Part shown: positions 25,837 to 32,884 of the stretch, piece by piece
Position numbering within the stretch: position 1 is the stretch's first letter
Layout: every line of letters starts with the position of its first letter
Assembly (NCBI GenBank): GCA_025456145.1
Contig: JALOLD010000019.1
Location: forward strand, 1-53,117
DNA: 53,117 nucleotides
DNA from: Thermoanaerobaculales bacterium
GTDB taxonomy: Bacteria; Acidobacteriota; Thermoanaerobaculia; Thermoanaerobaculales; Sulfomarinibacteraceae
Reading direction: 5' to 3'
Position numbers and translations under genes: made by a program
The notes under the pieces: model-generated
What the model was told of the DNA's origin: nothing
The model's database searches: none
What the model saw: the letters and a program-made list of their open reading frames with translations, nothing else

Positions 25837-27189
25837 TCAGCGCCCGGGTCGGAAGACGATCGCCCCGAGGGTCCGCAGCAGGACGATGGCATACATCGCC
25901 GGGCCGTGGTGACGGACCGCGTAGAGGTCGAACTCGAGCTTGGCCTGGTGGTCCTCGGTCCGCGAGCAGTAGGGGAGGTTGACCTGGGCCCAGCCGGTGA
26001 GCCCCGGCCGGACCGAGTAGCGGAAGGCGTAGAAAGGGATCTTGCGCTCGAAGCGGGCCGCGACATCCGGCCGCTCGGGGCGGGGTCCGACCAGGCTCAT
26101 CTCTCCGCGCAGGATGTTGACGAGCTGGGGCAGCTCGTCGATCCGCCAGCGCCGGAGCAGGCGGCCGATGCCGAACACCCGGTCGTCGTTGGCCTCGGCG
26201 AAGGTCGGTCCGTTGGCGTCGGAGCCCCGCTTCATCGTGCGCAGCTTGAGCAGCTCGAAGGGCTCGCCATAGCGTCCGAGACGGCGCTGGCGGTAGATCA
26301 CCGGCGGGCCGTCGCCGAGCAGCACCGCGACCGCCGCCGCCACGAGGACCGGGGCGGTGAGGACGAGCAGGACCGAGGCCGCGACGAGGTCGAGAAAGCG
26401 CTGCAGGTGGTGGAAGGGCGAGCTCGCGATCGACGAGAAGTCGCCGGTCGCGATGAACCACCGCGAGTCGACCTGGCGGACCGGGATGCGCCCGGTGAGG
26501 GCGGCGTAGGCGCCGGCGGCGTCGACCACGGTCGTCCCCTTGAAGTTGAGCTCGGCGAGCCGGTCGATGGTCGGGTCGCCGTCGCCGAGCTGGGCGACGA
26601 TGATCAGCTCGGTCTGGGTAGGATCGAGGTCGGCGAGGGGATCGCCGTTGCCGTTGATCGGCGCCGGCAGGTGGCGGTCGATCCGGAAGGGCGGGCTCGG
26701 GCGGGCGTCGAGCTCGGCGCGCAGGGCGCCGACGATCGGTCCGTCGCCGATGACCACCGCGCTGCGCGCGAGCGGCCAGCTGGCGACTCTCAACCAGACG
26801 GCTCGCACCACCGCCTGGGTCGGGATCGAGAGGGCCAGGGTCAGGGCGAGCAGGCCGCGGCCGAAGCGCCACGGCTCGACGAGGTAGACCCCGACGACCA
26901 GGGCGAGGGCCATCGCCACGGCGAGCGCGGCGGTCCGGGCGAGGAGGTAGTCGAGGGTCCGCCAGCTCGACGGCCGGTAGAGGTCGAAGGTCGTCGCGAG
27001 CCCGAACTGGACGACCACCGCGTAGATGATGAAACCGGGGTGGCGGAGGATCTGCTCGAGCTCCGGCTCGAACCCGGTCGAGCCGAAGCGCAGCCAGGCC
27101 GCGGCGAGGCCGGCGACGAGCAGGATGAGCGCGTCGGCCTCGGCCAGCAGCGCCCTGGTGCGCAGCTCGCGAGCGGCAATCCTCTGCAT
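25837..27189 (-). CDS. Polyprenyl-phosphate sugar phosphotransferase (initiating glycosyltransferase)
   Basis: Transfers a sugar-1-phosphate to undecaprenyl phosphate, starting exopolysaccharide or O-antigen synthesis. The product is 450 residues. N-terminal membrane helices (about 15-120), a CoA-binding-like middle domain (SAVVIGDGPIVGALRAEL), another membrane segment (about 270-295), then the C-terminal catalytic domain with KLRTMKRGSD, RRWRIDELPQLVNIL, MSLVGPRPERP and RPGLTGWAQVN, as in WbaP/ExoY-type enzymes. ATG at 27189 is favoured because a TTGACA/CAGAAT promoter lies directly upstream. No other polysaccharide genes are adjacent. Confidence 0.93.
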   Translation of the reverse strand: MQRIAARELRTRALLAEADALILLVAGLAAAWLRFGSTGFEPELEQILRHPGFIIYAVVVQFGLATTFDLYRPSSWRTLDYLLARTAALAVAMALALVVGVYLVEPWRFGRGLLALTLALSIPTQAVVRAVWLRVASWPLARSAVVIGDGPIVGALRAELDARPSPPFRIDRHLPAPINGNGDPLADLDPTQTELIIVAQLGDGDPTIDRLAELNFKGTTVVDAAGAYAALTGRIPVRQVDSRWFIATGDFSSIASSPFHHLQRFLDLVAASVLLVLTAPVLVAAAVAVLLGDGPPVIYRQRRLGRYGEPFELLKLRTMKRGSDANGPTFAEANDDRVFGIGRLLRRWRIDELPQLVNILRGEMSLVGPRPERPDVAARFERKIPFYAFRYSVRPGLTGWAQVNLPYCSRTEDHQAKLEFDLYAVRHHGPAMYAIVLLRTLGAIVFRPGR

Positions 27190-27197
27190 AGACGGCC

Positions 27198-27225
27198 ATT
27201 CTGACCGGTTCCGAGCCGGTGTCAA
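27198..27225 (-). promoter_or_regulatory. Sigma70-type promoter of the sugar transferase
   Basis: On the minus strand TTGACA (27225-27220) and CAGAAT (27203-27198) are spaced 16 bp. The -10 ends 8 bases before the ATG at 27189, so the transcript would be nearly leaderless. Confidence 0.6.
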
Positions 27226-27293
27226 CCGAACCCGGTCGATATCCGCCAGTCGGCTGGGGCTGGACATCGAGGAGAGTTCAACCGTCGAGAAGC

Positions 27294-27322
27294 TTGTCAC
27301 TTTGTTTCACAAGCCCTATACT
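27294..27322 (+). promoter_or_regulatory. gltA: Sigma70-type promoter of citrate synthase
   Basis: TTGTCA (27294-27299) and TATACT (27317-27322) are spaced exactly 17 bp, the best-formed forward promoter in the window. Transcription would start near 27329, leaving a leader of about 120 bases without a recognised riboswitch. Confidence 0.75.
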
Positions 27323-27448
27323 CTGAGCCGTGAGCGCGATCGCCGTCCCCGGGAATCACTAGCCGAGACTGACGCACCGCGGCAGTGGCGCGAGCCCTGA
27401 TTGCGGGCGGACCGTCTCAAGCGCCAAGGACATGGAAGGAGCACGAAG

Positions 27449-28756
27449 ATGTCGAGCCTGAAGGAAACCCTGAGAAAGAAGATCGAGGAGCATCGCCCGC
27501 GCACCGCTCGCCTGATCAAGGAGTTCGGCGACGTCAAGATCGGCGAGGTCACGATCGGCCAGGCGATCGGCGGCGCCCGTGGCGTCAAGTGCCTGGTCAC
27601 CGACGTCTCATACCTCGACCCGTACGAGGGCATCCGGTTCCGCGGCCGGACCATCCCCGAGACCTTCGCCGACCTGCCGGCGGTCAAGGGCCAGGCCTAC
27701 CCGAGCGTCGAGAGCTTCTTCTACTACCTGATGACCGGCGACATCCCGACCGCCAAGCAGGCCAACGAGGTCGTCGAGGAGTTCAAGAAGCGCCGCGCCC
27801 TGCCGCAGTACGTCATCGACATCCTCCGTGCCGCTCCGACCGACACCCACCCGATGACCCTGTTCTCGCAGGGCATCCTGGCGATGCAGCGCGAGTCGGT
27901 GTTCGTCAAGCGCTACAACGAGGGGATGAACAAGTTCGATTACTGGGAGCCGATGTACGAGGACGTGCTCAACCTCATGCCCAAGCTGCCGGTGCTCGCG
28001 GCCTACATCTACCGGATGAAGTACAAGGCCGACATCCACATCCCCTCCGACCCCGATCTCGACCTCGGCGGGAACTTCGCCCATCAGATGGGGATCGCGC
28101 CGCCCTACGACGACGTCGCGCGGATGTACTTCATCCTGCACTCGGATCACGAGTCGGGCAACGTCTCGGCCCACACCACCCACCTCGTGGCATCGGCCCT
28201 CTCGGATGCCTACTACTCTCTGTCCGCCGGGATCAACGGTCTCGCCGGCCCGCTCCACGGCCTGGCCAACCAGGAGGTGCTGAGCTGGACCATGAAGTTC
28301 ATGGACTCACTCGGCGGCCAGGAGCCGACCGAGGAGGTCATCAGCAAGGCGCTGTGGGACACCCTCAACTCGGGCCAGGTCATCCCCGGCTACGGCCACG
28401 CGGTGCTCCGCAAGACCGACCCGCGCTACGAGTCCCAGCGCGAGTTCTGCCTCAAGAACCTCCCGGACTACCCCCTGTTCAAGGTCATCTCGATGATCTA
28501 CAAGGTCGCCCCGGGCGTGCTCCAGGAGCACGGCAAGGCGAAGAACCCGTGGCCCAACGTCGACGCGCAGTCGGGCGTCATCCAGTGGTACTACGGCCTC
28601 ACCGAGTGGGACTTCTACACCGTCCTGTTCGGCATCGGCCGCGCCCTCGGCGTGCTGACCAACATCACCTGGGACCGCGCCCTGGGCTACCCCATCGAGC
28701 GGCCCAAGTCGGTGACCACCGCGATGCTCGAGGAGTTCGCCGGCATCAAGAAGTGA
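27449..28756 (+). CDS. gltA: Citrate synthase, mitochondrial (eukaryotic) type
   Basis: Condenses acetyl-CoA and oxaloacetate. The product is 435 residues. Catalytic residues are H270 (GPLHGLANQ), H317 (PGYGHAVLR) and D372 (NVDAQSG); oxaloacetate-binding HSDHESGNVS holds H231 and H234. Sequence signatures such as GYGHAVLRKTDPRY and SAHTTHLV match the eukaryotic-type enzyme rather than the NADH-regulated hexameric bacterial type. GGAAGGAG precedes the ATG; an in-frame GTG at 27401 is less likely. Monocistronic: strong promoter upstream, intrinsic terminator downstream. Supplies the citrate branch of the cycle to which sdhCAB belongs. Confidence 0.97.
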   Translation: MSSLKETLRKKIEEHRPRTARLIKEFGDVKIGEVTIGQAIGGARGVKCLVTDVSYLDPYEGIRFRGRTIPETFADLPAVKGQAYPSVESFFYYLMTGDIPTAKQANEVVEEFKKRRALPQYVIDILRAAPTDTHPMTLFSQGILAMQRESVFVKRYNEGMNKFDYWEPMYEDVLNLMPKLPVLAAYIYRMKYKADIHIPSDPDLDLGGNFAHQMGIAPPYDDVARMYFILHSDHESGNVSAHTTHLVASALSDAYYSLSAGINGLAGPLHGLANQEVLSWTMKFMDSLGGQEPTEEVISKALWDTLNSGQVIPGYGHAVLRKTDPRYESQREFCLKNLPDYPLFKVISMIYKVAPGVLQEHGKAKNPWPNVDAQSGVIQWYYGLTEWDFYTVLFGIGRALGVLTNITWDRALGYPIERPKSVTTAMLEEFAGIKK

Positions 28757-28782
28757 CGCCGGGACCATCGGAGACCAACGAC

Positions 28783-28808
28783 GGGGCGCCTGCGGGCGCC
28801 CCGTTTTT
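28783..28808 (+). terminator. Intrinsic terminator of citrate synthase
   Basis: GGGGCGCC (28783-28790), loop TGCG, GGCGCCCC (28795-28802), then GTTTTT: an 8-bp perfect GC stem followed by a T run, 26 bases after the stop. Confidence 0.93.
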
Positions 28809-28831
28809 CAGCAGTGCTAGAGTTGGAGTCG

Positions 28832-29212
28832 ATGACGGATCTCAGCGATCAACCCACCATGCCGTTCGACGACTTCTGGCGTTGGCTCGTGGGGCACCCC
28901 AACTGCATCGTGCGCGCCGGGACGCCGGAGGCGGTGCTGTACGACGATGAGGACCTCCACTGGCACTTCTTCGAGGAGGAGCCGGGGTCGCTGGTCATCC
29001 AGGTGCTCAGGGGCAAGCTGCTGGTCGGCGAGCTGCTGCTCGCGCCGGAGCTGATCTCCTATGTCCAGGGGATGCCCGGGGAGCGCGAGGACGAGTACAT
29101 CTTCGAGCTCGTCACCGAGAGCGAGAACGAGAGCTACGCCGCTTACTACTTCGTGCTGGTGCACGGCTTCGGCGACGATGCCGAACCGGGCCCGGCGAGC
29201 CGGGTCCACTGA
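28832..29212 (+). CDS. Conserved-looking small protein of unknown function
   Basis: The product is 126 residues, acidic, soluble. The N-terminal segment MPFDDFWRWLVGHPNCIVRAGTPEA suggests a compact alpha/beta protein, and the middle has strands VIQVLRGKLLVGELL and a tail FVLVHGFGDD. ATG at 28832 has GGAG 6 bases upstream, and an extended -10 TGC-TAGAGT (28815-28823) would start transcription at about the ATG. No family recognised. Confidence 0.75.
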   Translation: MTDLSDQPTMPFDDFWRWLVGHPNCIVRAGTPEAVLYDDEDLHWHFFEEEPGSLVIQVLRGKLLVGELLLAPELISYVQGMPGEREDEYIFELVTESENESYAAYYFVLVHGFGDDAEPGPASRVH

Positions 29213-29228
29213 CCGCCGGCGTCCTCCC

Positions 29229-29237
29229 TGCTATCGT
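29229..29237 (+). promoter_or_regulatory. Extended -10 element upstream of the DUF3108 gene
   Basis: TGC-TATCGT forms an extended -10. The expected transcription start (about 29244) falls after an in-frame ATG at 29242, which supports using the later ATG at 29275. Confidence 0.45.
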
Positions 29238-29274
29238 TGAGATGTCGAAACGGAATGGAGATGGTGGAGCCCAG

Positions 29275-30096
29275 ATGGTGCCCCAGACCCGGCGTCGCGC
29301 CTTCTTCGTTGTCATCCTGATGGCGGCCGCCGGTCTCGTCGGCGCCGAGCAGCCGGCCGCTCAGGACGGCGATCCCTACCCGATCGGGGAGCGCCTGTCG
29401 TACTCCGTGTGGTGGATGGGGATGCACTGCGGCGAGATGGAGATCTCGAGCTGGCGCGAGCCGGCGACCGAGGGCCCTCCGACGATCCGGATCACGGTCC
29501 TCGCCAGGACCACCCCGTTCTTCGACGGCGTCTACCGCGTCCGTTCGCGGCTCGACTCCTTCGTCGACCCGGTCCGCGGGGCGTCCTTCCGCTACGAGGA
29601 GCACTCGACCGAGAAGAAGCGGACCAAGAACGACGTCTGGGTGGTCAGCGAGGACCGGACGCGGATCGTCCGGACCCGCGACGGCGAGACGACGGTGATC
29701 CCGGTCGAGGTCGAGGATGCCTTCGACCCGCTCGCCTTCATCTTCCGGCTGCGGACCATCGGGCTCGAGCCCGGGACCGAGCAGACGCTCGGTTTGATGA
29801 CCAGTCGCGGTGCCGTCGAGACCGTCGCCCGGGTCACCGAACGGGACCGTGTCAAGACGCCCGCCGGGCGCTGCGACGCGGTCGCCATCGTGCCCGAGCC
29901 GCGCGACCGGATGATGTTCAGCAAGTCCGGCTCGATGATCGTCTGGGTCGACCGCGCCGCGCCCCACCGGCCCTGCCGGATCGAGTTCGACCTCGCCTTC
30001 GGGAAGCTCTCGGCGCGGCTCCGCTCGGTCGAGGCCGCCGACGGCGAGATCGCCGACTGGCGGACCTGGGGCGATGAGCCCGGAGCCGGACGATGA
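29275..30096 (+). CDS. Secreted DUF3108-like protein
   Basis: The product is 273 residues. It begins with a basic stretch and signal peptide (RRRAFFVVILMAAAGLVGA). The mature part fits DUF3108: YPIGERLSYSVWWMGMHCGEMEIS, a strand with FFDGVYRVRSRLDSFVDP, and a C-terminal beta-rich segment with WVDRAAPHRPCRIEFDL. Such proteins are predicted periplasmic beta-barrel-like folds of unknown role. GGTGGAG precedes the ATG at 29275. The TPR gene overlaps by ATGA, so the two are coupled. Confidence 0.85.
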   Translation: MVPQTRRRAFFVVILMAAAGLVGAEQPAAQDGDPYPIGERLSYSVWWMGMHCGEMEISSWREPATEGPPTIRITVLARTTPFFDGVYRVRSRLDSFVDPVRGASFRYEEHSTEKKRTKNDVWVVSEDRTRIVRTRDGETTVIPVEVEDAFDPLAFIFRLRTIGLEPGTEQTLGLMTSRGAVETVARVTERDRVKTPAGRCDAVAIVPEPRDRMMFSKSGSMIVWVDRAAPHRPCRIEFDLAFGKLSARLRSVEAADGEIADWRTWGDEPGAGR

Positions 30097-30869
30097 CCGC
30101 CGCGCCGGGCCGTCGCGGCTCGCGGGCCCTCGCCGCGGTCGGTGCGGTCGTGCTGCTCGTCGGGGCCGGTCGGGCGATCGCTGAGTCGTCCTCCTCGGCC
30201 TCCGCCGAGGCCTTCCGTCAGCTCCAGCTCGGCTACGTCGCCCTCGACCGAGGCGACCTCGCGGCCGCGATGGAGCACTACGCGAGGGCCGAGGAGCTGG
30301 CGGTCGGCGACGAGCAGCGGTTCCAGGCTGCCCTCGGTCTCGGCTCGACCGCCCTCGAGCTCGACCGTCCGGACGAGGCCAGGGCGGCCCTCGAGAGGGC
30401 GCACCGTTTCCGTCCCCAAGAGAGCGGCGCGACCTTCCTCCTCGGGGTGGCCTGCCGGCGCCAGGGAGATGCGGAGACGGCCGTCCGCTATCTGGCCGAG
30501 GCGGCGGCACGCGAGCCGGGTATGACCTCGGCGCTGGTCGAGCTCGGCATCGCCTATGGCGCCCTCGACCGTCACGCCGACGCCGAGCGCGTCTGCCGTG
30601 CGGCGCTCGAGCTCGAGCCCGACAACCTCGAGGCCGGGCTCGGGCTGGCGGTGGCTCTCTACCACCAGGACGAGGTCGAGGACGCGGCGGTGCAGTTCCG
30701 GCGCGTGCTCGAGCTCGACCCGGGCAACCTCCGCGCCCACTACGGGCTCGGCCTCGCGCTGCTGTACAGCGGCGACCGTCAGGGTGCGCTCGAGGAGCTG
30801 CGGGCGCTCAGCTCGGCAGCGCCGGACCTCGCCTCGGACCTCCACGGGAGGCTCTTCCCGAGGCAGTGA
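30093..30869 (+). CDS. Secreted TPR-repeat protein
   Basis: The product is 258 residues with an N-terminal signal or anchor (AVGAVVLLVGAGRAIA, to about residue 30) and about six TPR units from residue 40 on (pattern LG..AL..GD...A...Y..A). It probably acts as a periplasmic protein-interaction scaffold, perhaps for the DUF3108 partner encoded just upstream. It converges with the patatin gene. Confidence 0.88.
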   Translation: MTAAPGRRGSRALAAVGAVVLLVGAGRAIAESSSSASAEAFRQLQLGYVALDRGDLAAAMEHYARAEELAVGDEQRFQAALGLGSTALELDRPDEARAALERAHRFRPQESGATFLLGVACRRQGDAETAVRYLAEAAAREPGMTSALVELGIAYGALDRHADAERVCRAALELEPDNLEAGLGLAVALYHQDEVEDAAVQFRRVLELDPGNLRAHYGLGLALLYSGDRQGALEELRALSSAAPDLASDLHGRLFPRQ

Positions 30870-30873
30870 GGCG

Positions 30874-30889
30874 GGCCGGTCAGCCGGCC
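30874..30889. terminator. Short dyad between convergent genes
   Basis: GGCCGG-TCAG-CCGGCC lies between the TPR and patatin stops and could act in both directions, but it has no T tract and overlaps the patatin 3' end. Confidence 0.3.
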
Positions 30890-32097
30890 GAGATGAGCCG
30901 CTCGATCCGGTCGAGGGCGCGGTCGAGGTTGACCTTCAGGGGCGACGTCGTCGGCCGGCGACGTTGGTTGAGCCGCACCGAGCTCCAGAGGTCGCGGTCC
31001 GGGTCCTCGAGGACGTCGGTGCGCAGCCGGATGCCGTGCCGGGCGAGGATCGGCTCGATCCGGTGCCGGTTGCGCAGCAGCTTCCGTCGGGTGCTCTGGT
31101 AGGCGTGCTCGCAGACCGCCTTGCGGTTGGCGAAGGAGAAGACGTTGGAGAAGAACATCGAGTAGTCGTCGCGGCGCGGCTCGAAGACCAGGACGTCGCG
31201 GTCGGAGTAGCGCGTCTCGTAGGCCGACAGGCCGGCGCCCATCCGCGAGTGGATGATCGTCCGGAAGGTCTGGGCGAGGACGGTCGGCAGGCCGCGGTCG
31301 GCGAGGCGGCCGCGCTGCATGACGCCGAGCTCGACCGAGCGGACCGTGTCGACCGGGACGATCGGGTTGACGCAGAGCACGAGCTCGGCGCCGGCGTCGA
31401 GGGCCACCGAGGCGTGGACGGTCTTGAGCAGGACCCCGTCGACGTAGTGCCGGCCCTCGATGCTGACCGGAGGGTAGAGCCCGGGCAGGGCGGTCGACGC
31501 CTGGACGGCCTTCGAGATCGGGATGTGGTCGAGACCCGGCTCGCCGAAACGGACCGAACGCCCGGAGTCGAGATCGGTCGCCACGACGACGAGCTTGCGC
31601 CGGAGCTCGCGGAAGTCGTCGCTCCGTCCGGGCCGGTTGAAGATCTTCGCCAGGTAGGCGCGCAGCGGCTCGTTGCGGAACAGACCGACCGGGAGGGCGC
31701 GGGCGAGGCGGGCGAGGGGCTCGAAGAGGCGCAGCTCGGAGGGATGCCAGAGGACGTCCCAGAGGCCGTCGAGGAAGAGCTTGGGCAGCTTGACGCCGCT
31801 GCGGACGAACTCGCCGACCGCCGGCGACATGAAGGTCTCGGGCACGAACGGGTGCTCGCCGGGCTCGTGCTTGACGATGGCACGGCACATCTGACCGGTG
31901 GTCAGGCCGTTGGCCAGGCAGGCCGAGATGAACGCTCCGGCACTGACGCCGACATAGATGTGGAGGTCGTTGAGGTCGACGCCGTCGAGGGCCTCGTCGA
32001 GGGCCCGGACCGCACCGATCTCGTAGATCGACCCCTCGGGGCCGCCGCCGGCCAGGGCGAGGCCGATCTTCGCGCTGGAACGGGTCGCCTCGATCAC
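30880..32097 (-). CDS. Patatin-like phospholipase
   Basis: Serine acyl hydrolase, 405 residues. The oxyanion loop is GGGPEG (17-22), nucleophile S52 sits in GVSAG, and the dyad aspartate is D220 in YVDGVLL. No signal peptide, so it is probably cytoplasmic and acts on membrane lipids. The GTG at 32097 is preferred, since GGGGAGG lies 5 bases upstream; another GTG two codons earlier (32103) is too close to that site. The C-terminal 90 residues are basic (RRRPTTSPLKVNLDRALDRI). The next upstream gene is a PhaR-type regulator, and phospholipases and PHA regulators can share membrane-lipid or storage contexts, but that link is speculative. Confidence 0.9.
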   Translation of the reverse strand: MIEATRSSAKIGLALAGGGPEGSIYEIGAVRALDEALDGVDLNDLHIYVGVSAGAFISACLANGLTTGQMCRAIVKHEPGEHPFVPETFMSPAVGEFVRSGVKLPKLFLDGLWDVLWHPSELRLFEPLARLARALPVGLFRNEPLRAYLAKIFNRPGRSDDFRELRRKLVVVATDLDSGRSVRFGEPGLDHIPISKAVQASTALPGLYPPVSIEGRHYVDGVLLKTVHASVALDAGAELVLCVNPIVPVDTVRSVELGVMQRGRLADRGLPTVLAQTFRTIIHSRMGAGLSAYETRYSDRDVLVFEPRRDDYSMFFSNVFSFANRKAVCEHAYQSTRRKLLRNRHRIEPILARHGIRLRTDVLEDPDRDLWSSVRLNQRRRPTTSPLKVNLDRALDRIERLISAG

Positions 32098-32158
32098 CGG
32101 CACCTCCCCGTATGTTGTCGTTGTGAGACTTCCCTGGCGCGGAGGACGCCGGCCGGGC

Positions 32159-32602
32159 TCACTCGTCGCCGCTGCCCCCGCTCGGCTTGCTGCGCTCGCT
32201 CTCGAACGCGGCGAGCGATGCCTCGAGCTCCTCGAGCCGCTCGCGCAGTAGACCCATCTCCTCGCGCGCCCGGCGAACCGGGCCGATCCGGTCCATCGAC
32301 GCCTGGACGAGGCGGTCCATCCGGTGCTGGAGCTGCTCGACGCCGCTCGAGACGGCCTTCTCGCCGGCCCGGATGAGCTCGTGGAGCAGCTCGTTGGGCA
32401 GCAGAGAGGTCCCTCGCCGGCCTTCCTCGGAGATGATCTGGGTCAGGGTCTGGGCGGTGACGTCGTCGGCGGTCTTGTTGTCGATGACCTTGATCTGCTG
32501 ACCGTTGCGGATCCAGCCCGCGAGCTCCTCGAGAGCGACATAGCGGCTCTCCTCGGTGTCGTAGAGCTTGCGGCTGCCATAGCGCTTGATGAGTCGGATC
32601 AT
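32159..32602 (-). CDS. PhaR-type polyhydroxyalkanoate regulator
   Basis: The product is 147 residues. The N-terminus MIRLIKRYGSRKLYDTEES and QIKVIDNKTADDVT form the PHB/PHA accumulation regulator DNA-binding domain, followed by a helical second domain and a coiled C-terminus. In Cupriavidus, PhaR represses phasin genes and binds PHA granules. No PHA synthase gene is in the window, so the target here is unknown. ATG at 32602 is supported by the promoter between 32654 and 32682, which excludes longer versions. Confidence 0.9.
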   Translation of the reverse strand: MIRLIKRYGSRKLYDTEESRYVALEELAGWIRNGQQIKVIDNKTADDVTAQTLTQIISEEGRRGTSLLPNELLHELIRAGEKAVSSGVEQLQHRMDRLVQASMDRIGPVRRAREEMGLLRERLEELEASLAAFESERSKPSGGSGDE

Positions 32603-32653
32603 GCTCAACCCCCGCCGGTCGCGCGTCCGGGTGGGCGCCCAACCGTTGAGAGT

Positions 32654-32682
32654 GTTGTACCGCGGTGCGGCAATGTTGTCAA
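32654..32682 (-). promoter_or_regulatory. Sigma70-type promoter of the PhaR-like gene
   Basis: Minus strand: TTGACA (32682-32677), 17-bp spacer, TACAAC (32659-32654). A direct TGTTGT repeat spans the element (at about 32653 and 32675 on the plus strand) and could be an autoregulatory operator. Confidence 0.7.
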
Positions 32683-32805
32683 TTCCGGGCCCCGAGATCG
32701 CCCCCGCGGACTCGGGTGATGCCATTGGAATCCAGAGGCTTAGGAAGGAACCGCCGGCGCCCCTGCCGGCCCGCCGGCGGGCTCGTTGCGGTCATCGTCG
32801 AGCTC

Positions 32806-32830
32806 AGCGATGCCGCGCTGCGGCATCGCT
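32806..32830. repeat. Perfect 11-bp palindromic hairpin upstream of the UbiD gene
   Basis: AGCGATGCCGC (32806-32816), loop GCT, GCGGCATCGCT (32820-32830): a perfect stem with a 3-base loop, about 40 bases upstream of the probable UbiD promoter. No T tract on either side. It could be an operator or a mobile palindrome; it contains the ATCGC core seen in several repeat islands. Confidence 0.8.
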
Positions 32831-32871
32831 GGAAGATCCTCCTCCCTCGCCGATGCCCGGCGGTTCTGCGC

Positions 32872-32877
32872 TATCGT
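32872..32877 (+). promoter_or_regulatory. Possible -10 element, leaderless UbiD transcript
   Basis: TATCGT ends 7 bases before the GTG at 32885, so transcription would begin at or next to the start codon. No ribosome site is visible, consistent with leaderless translation. Confidence 0.4.
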
Positions 32878-32884
32878 GTCGGTC

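Noticed and set aside
22440..26066. Very long open frame on the minus strand (about 1200 codons)
   Set aside because: It is antisense to the zinc-ribbon, flotillin and acidic-protein genes, has low-complexity Arg/Ser/Asp-rich composition and no recognisable domains; long antisense frames are expected at this GC content.
32103..32725. N-terminally extended version of the PhaR-like protein starting near 32725
   Set aside because: A TTGACA/TACAAC promoter lies within that extension, and the conserved domain begins at the ATG at 32602.
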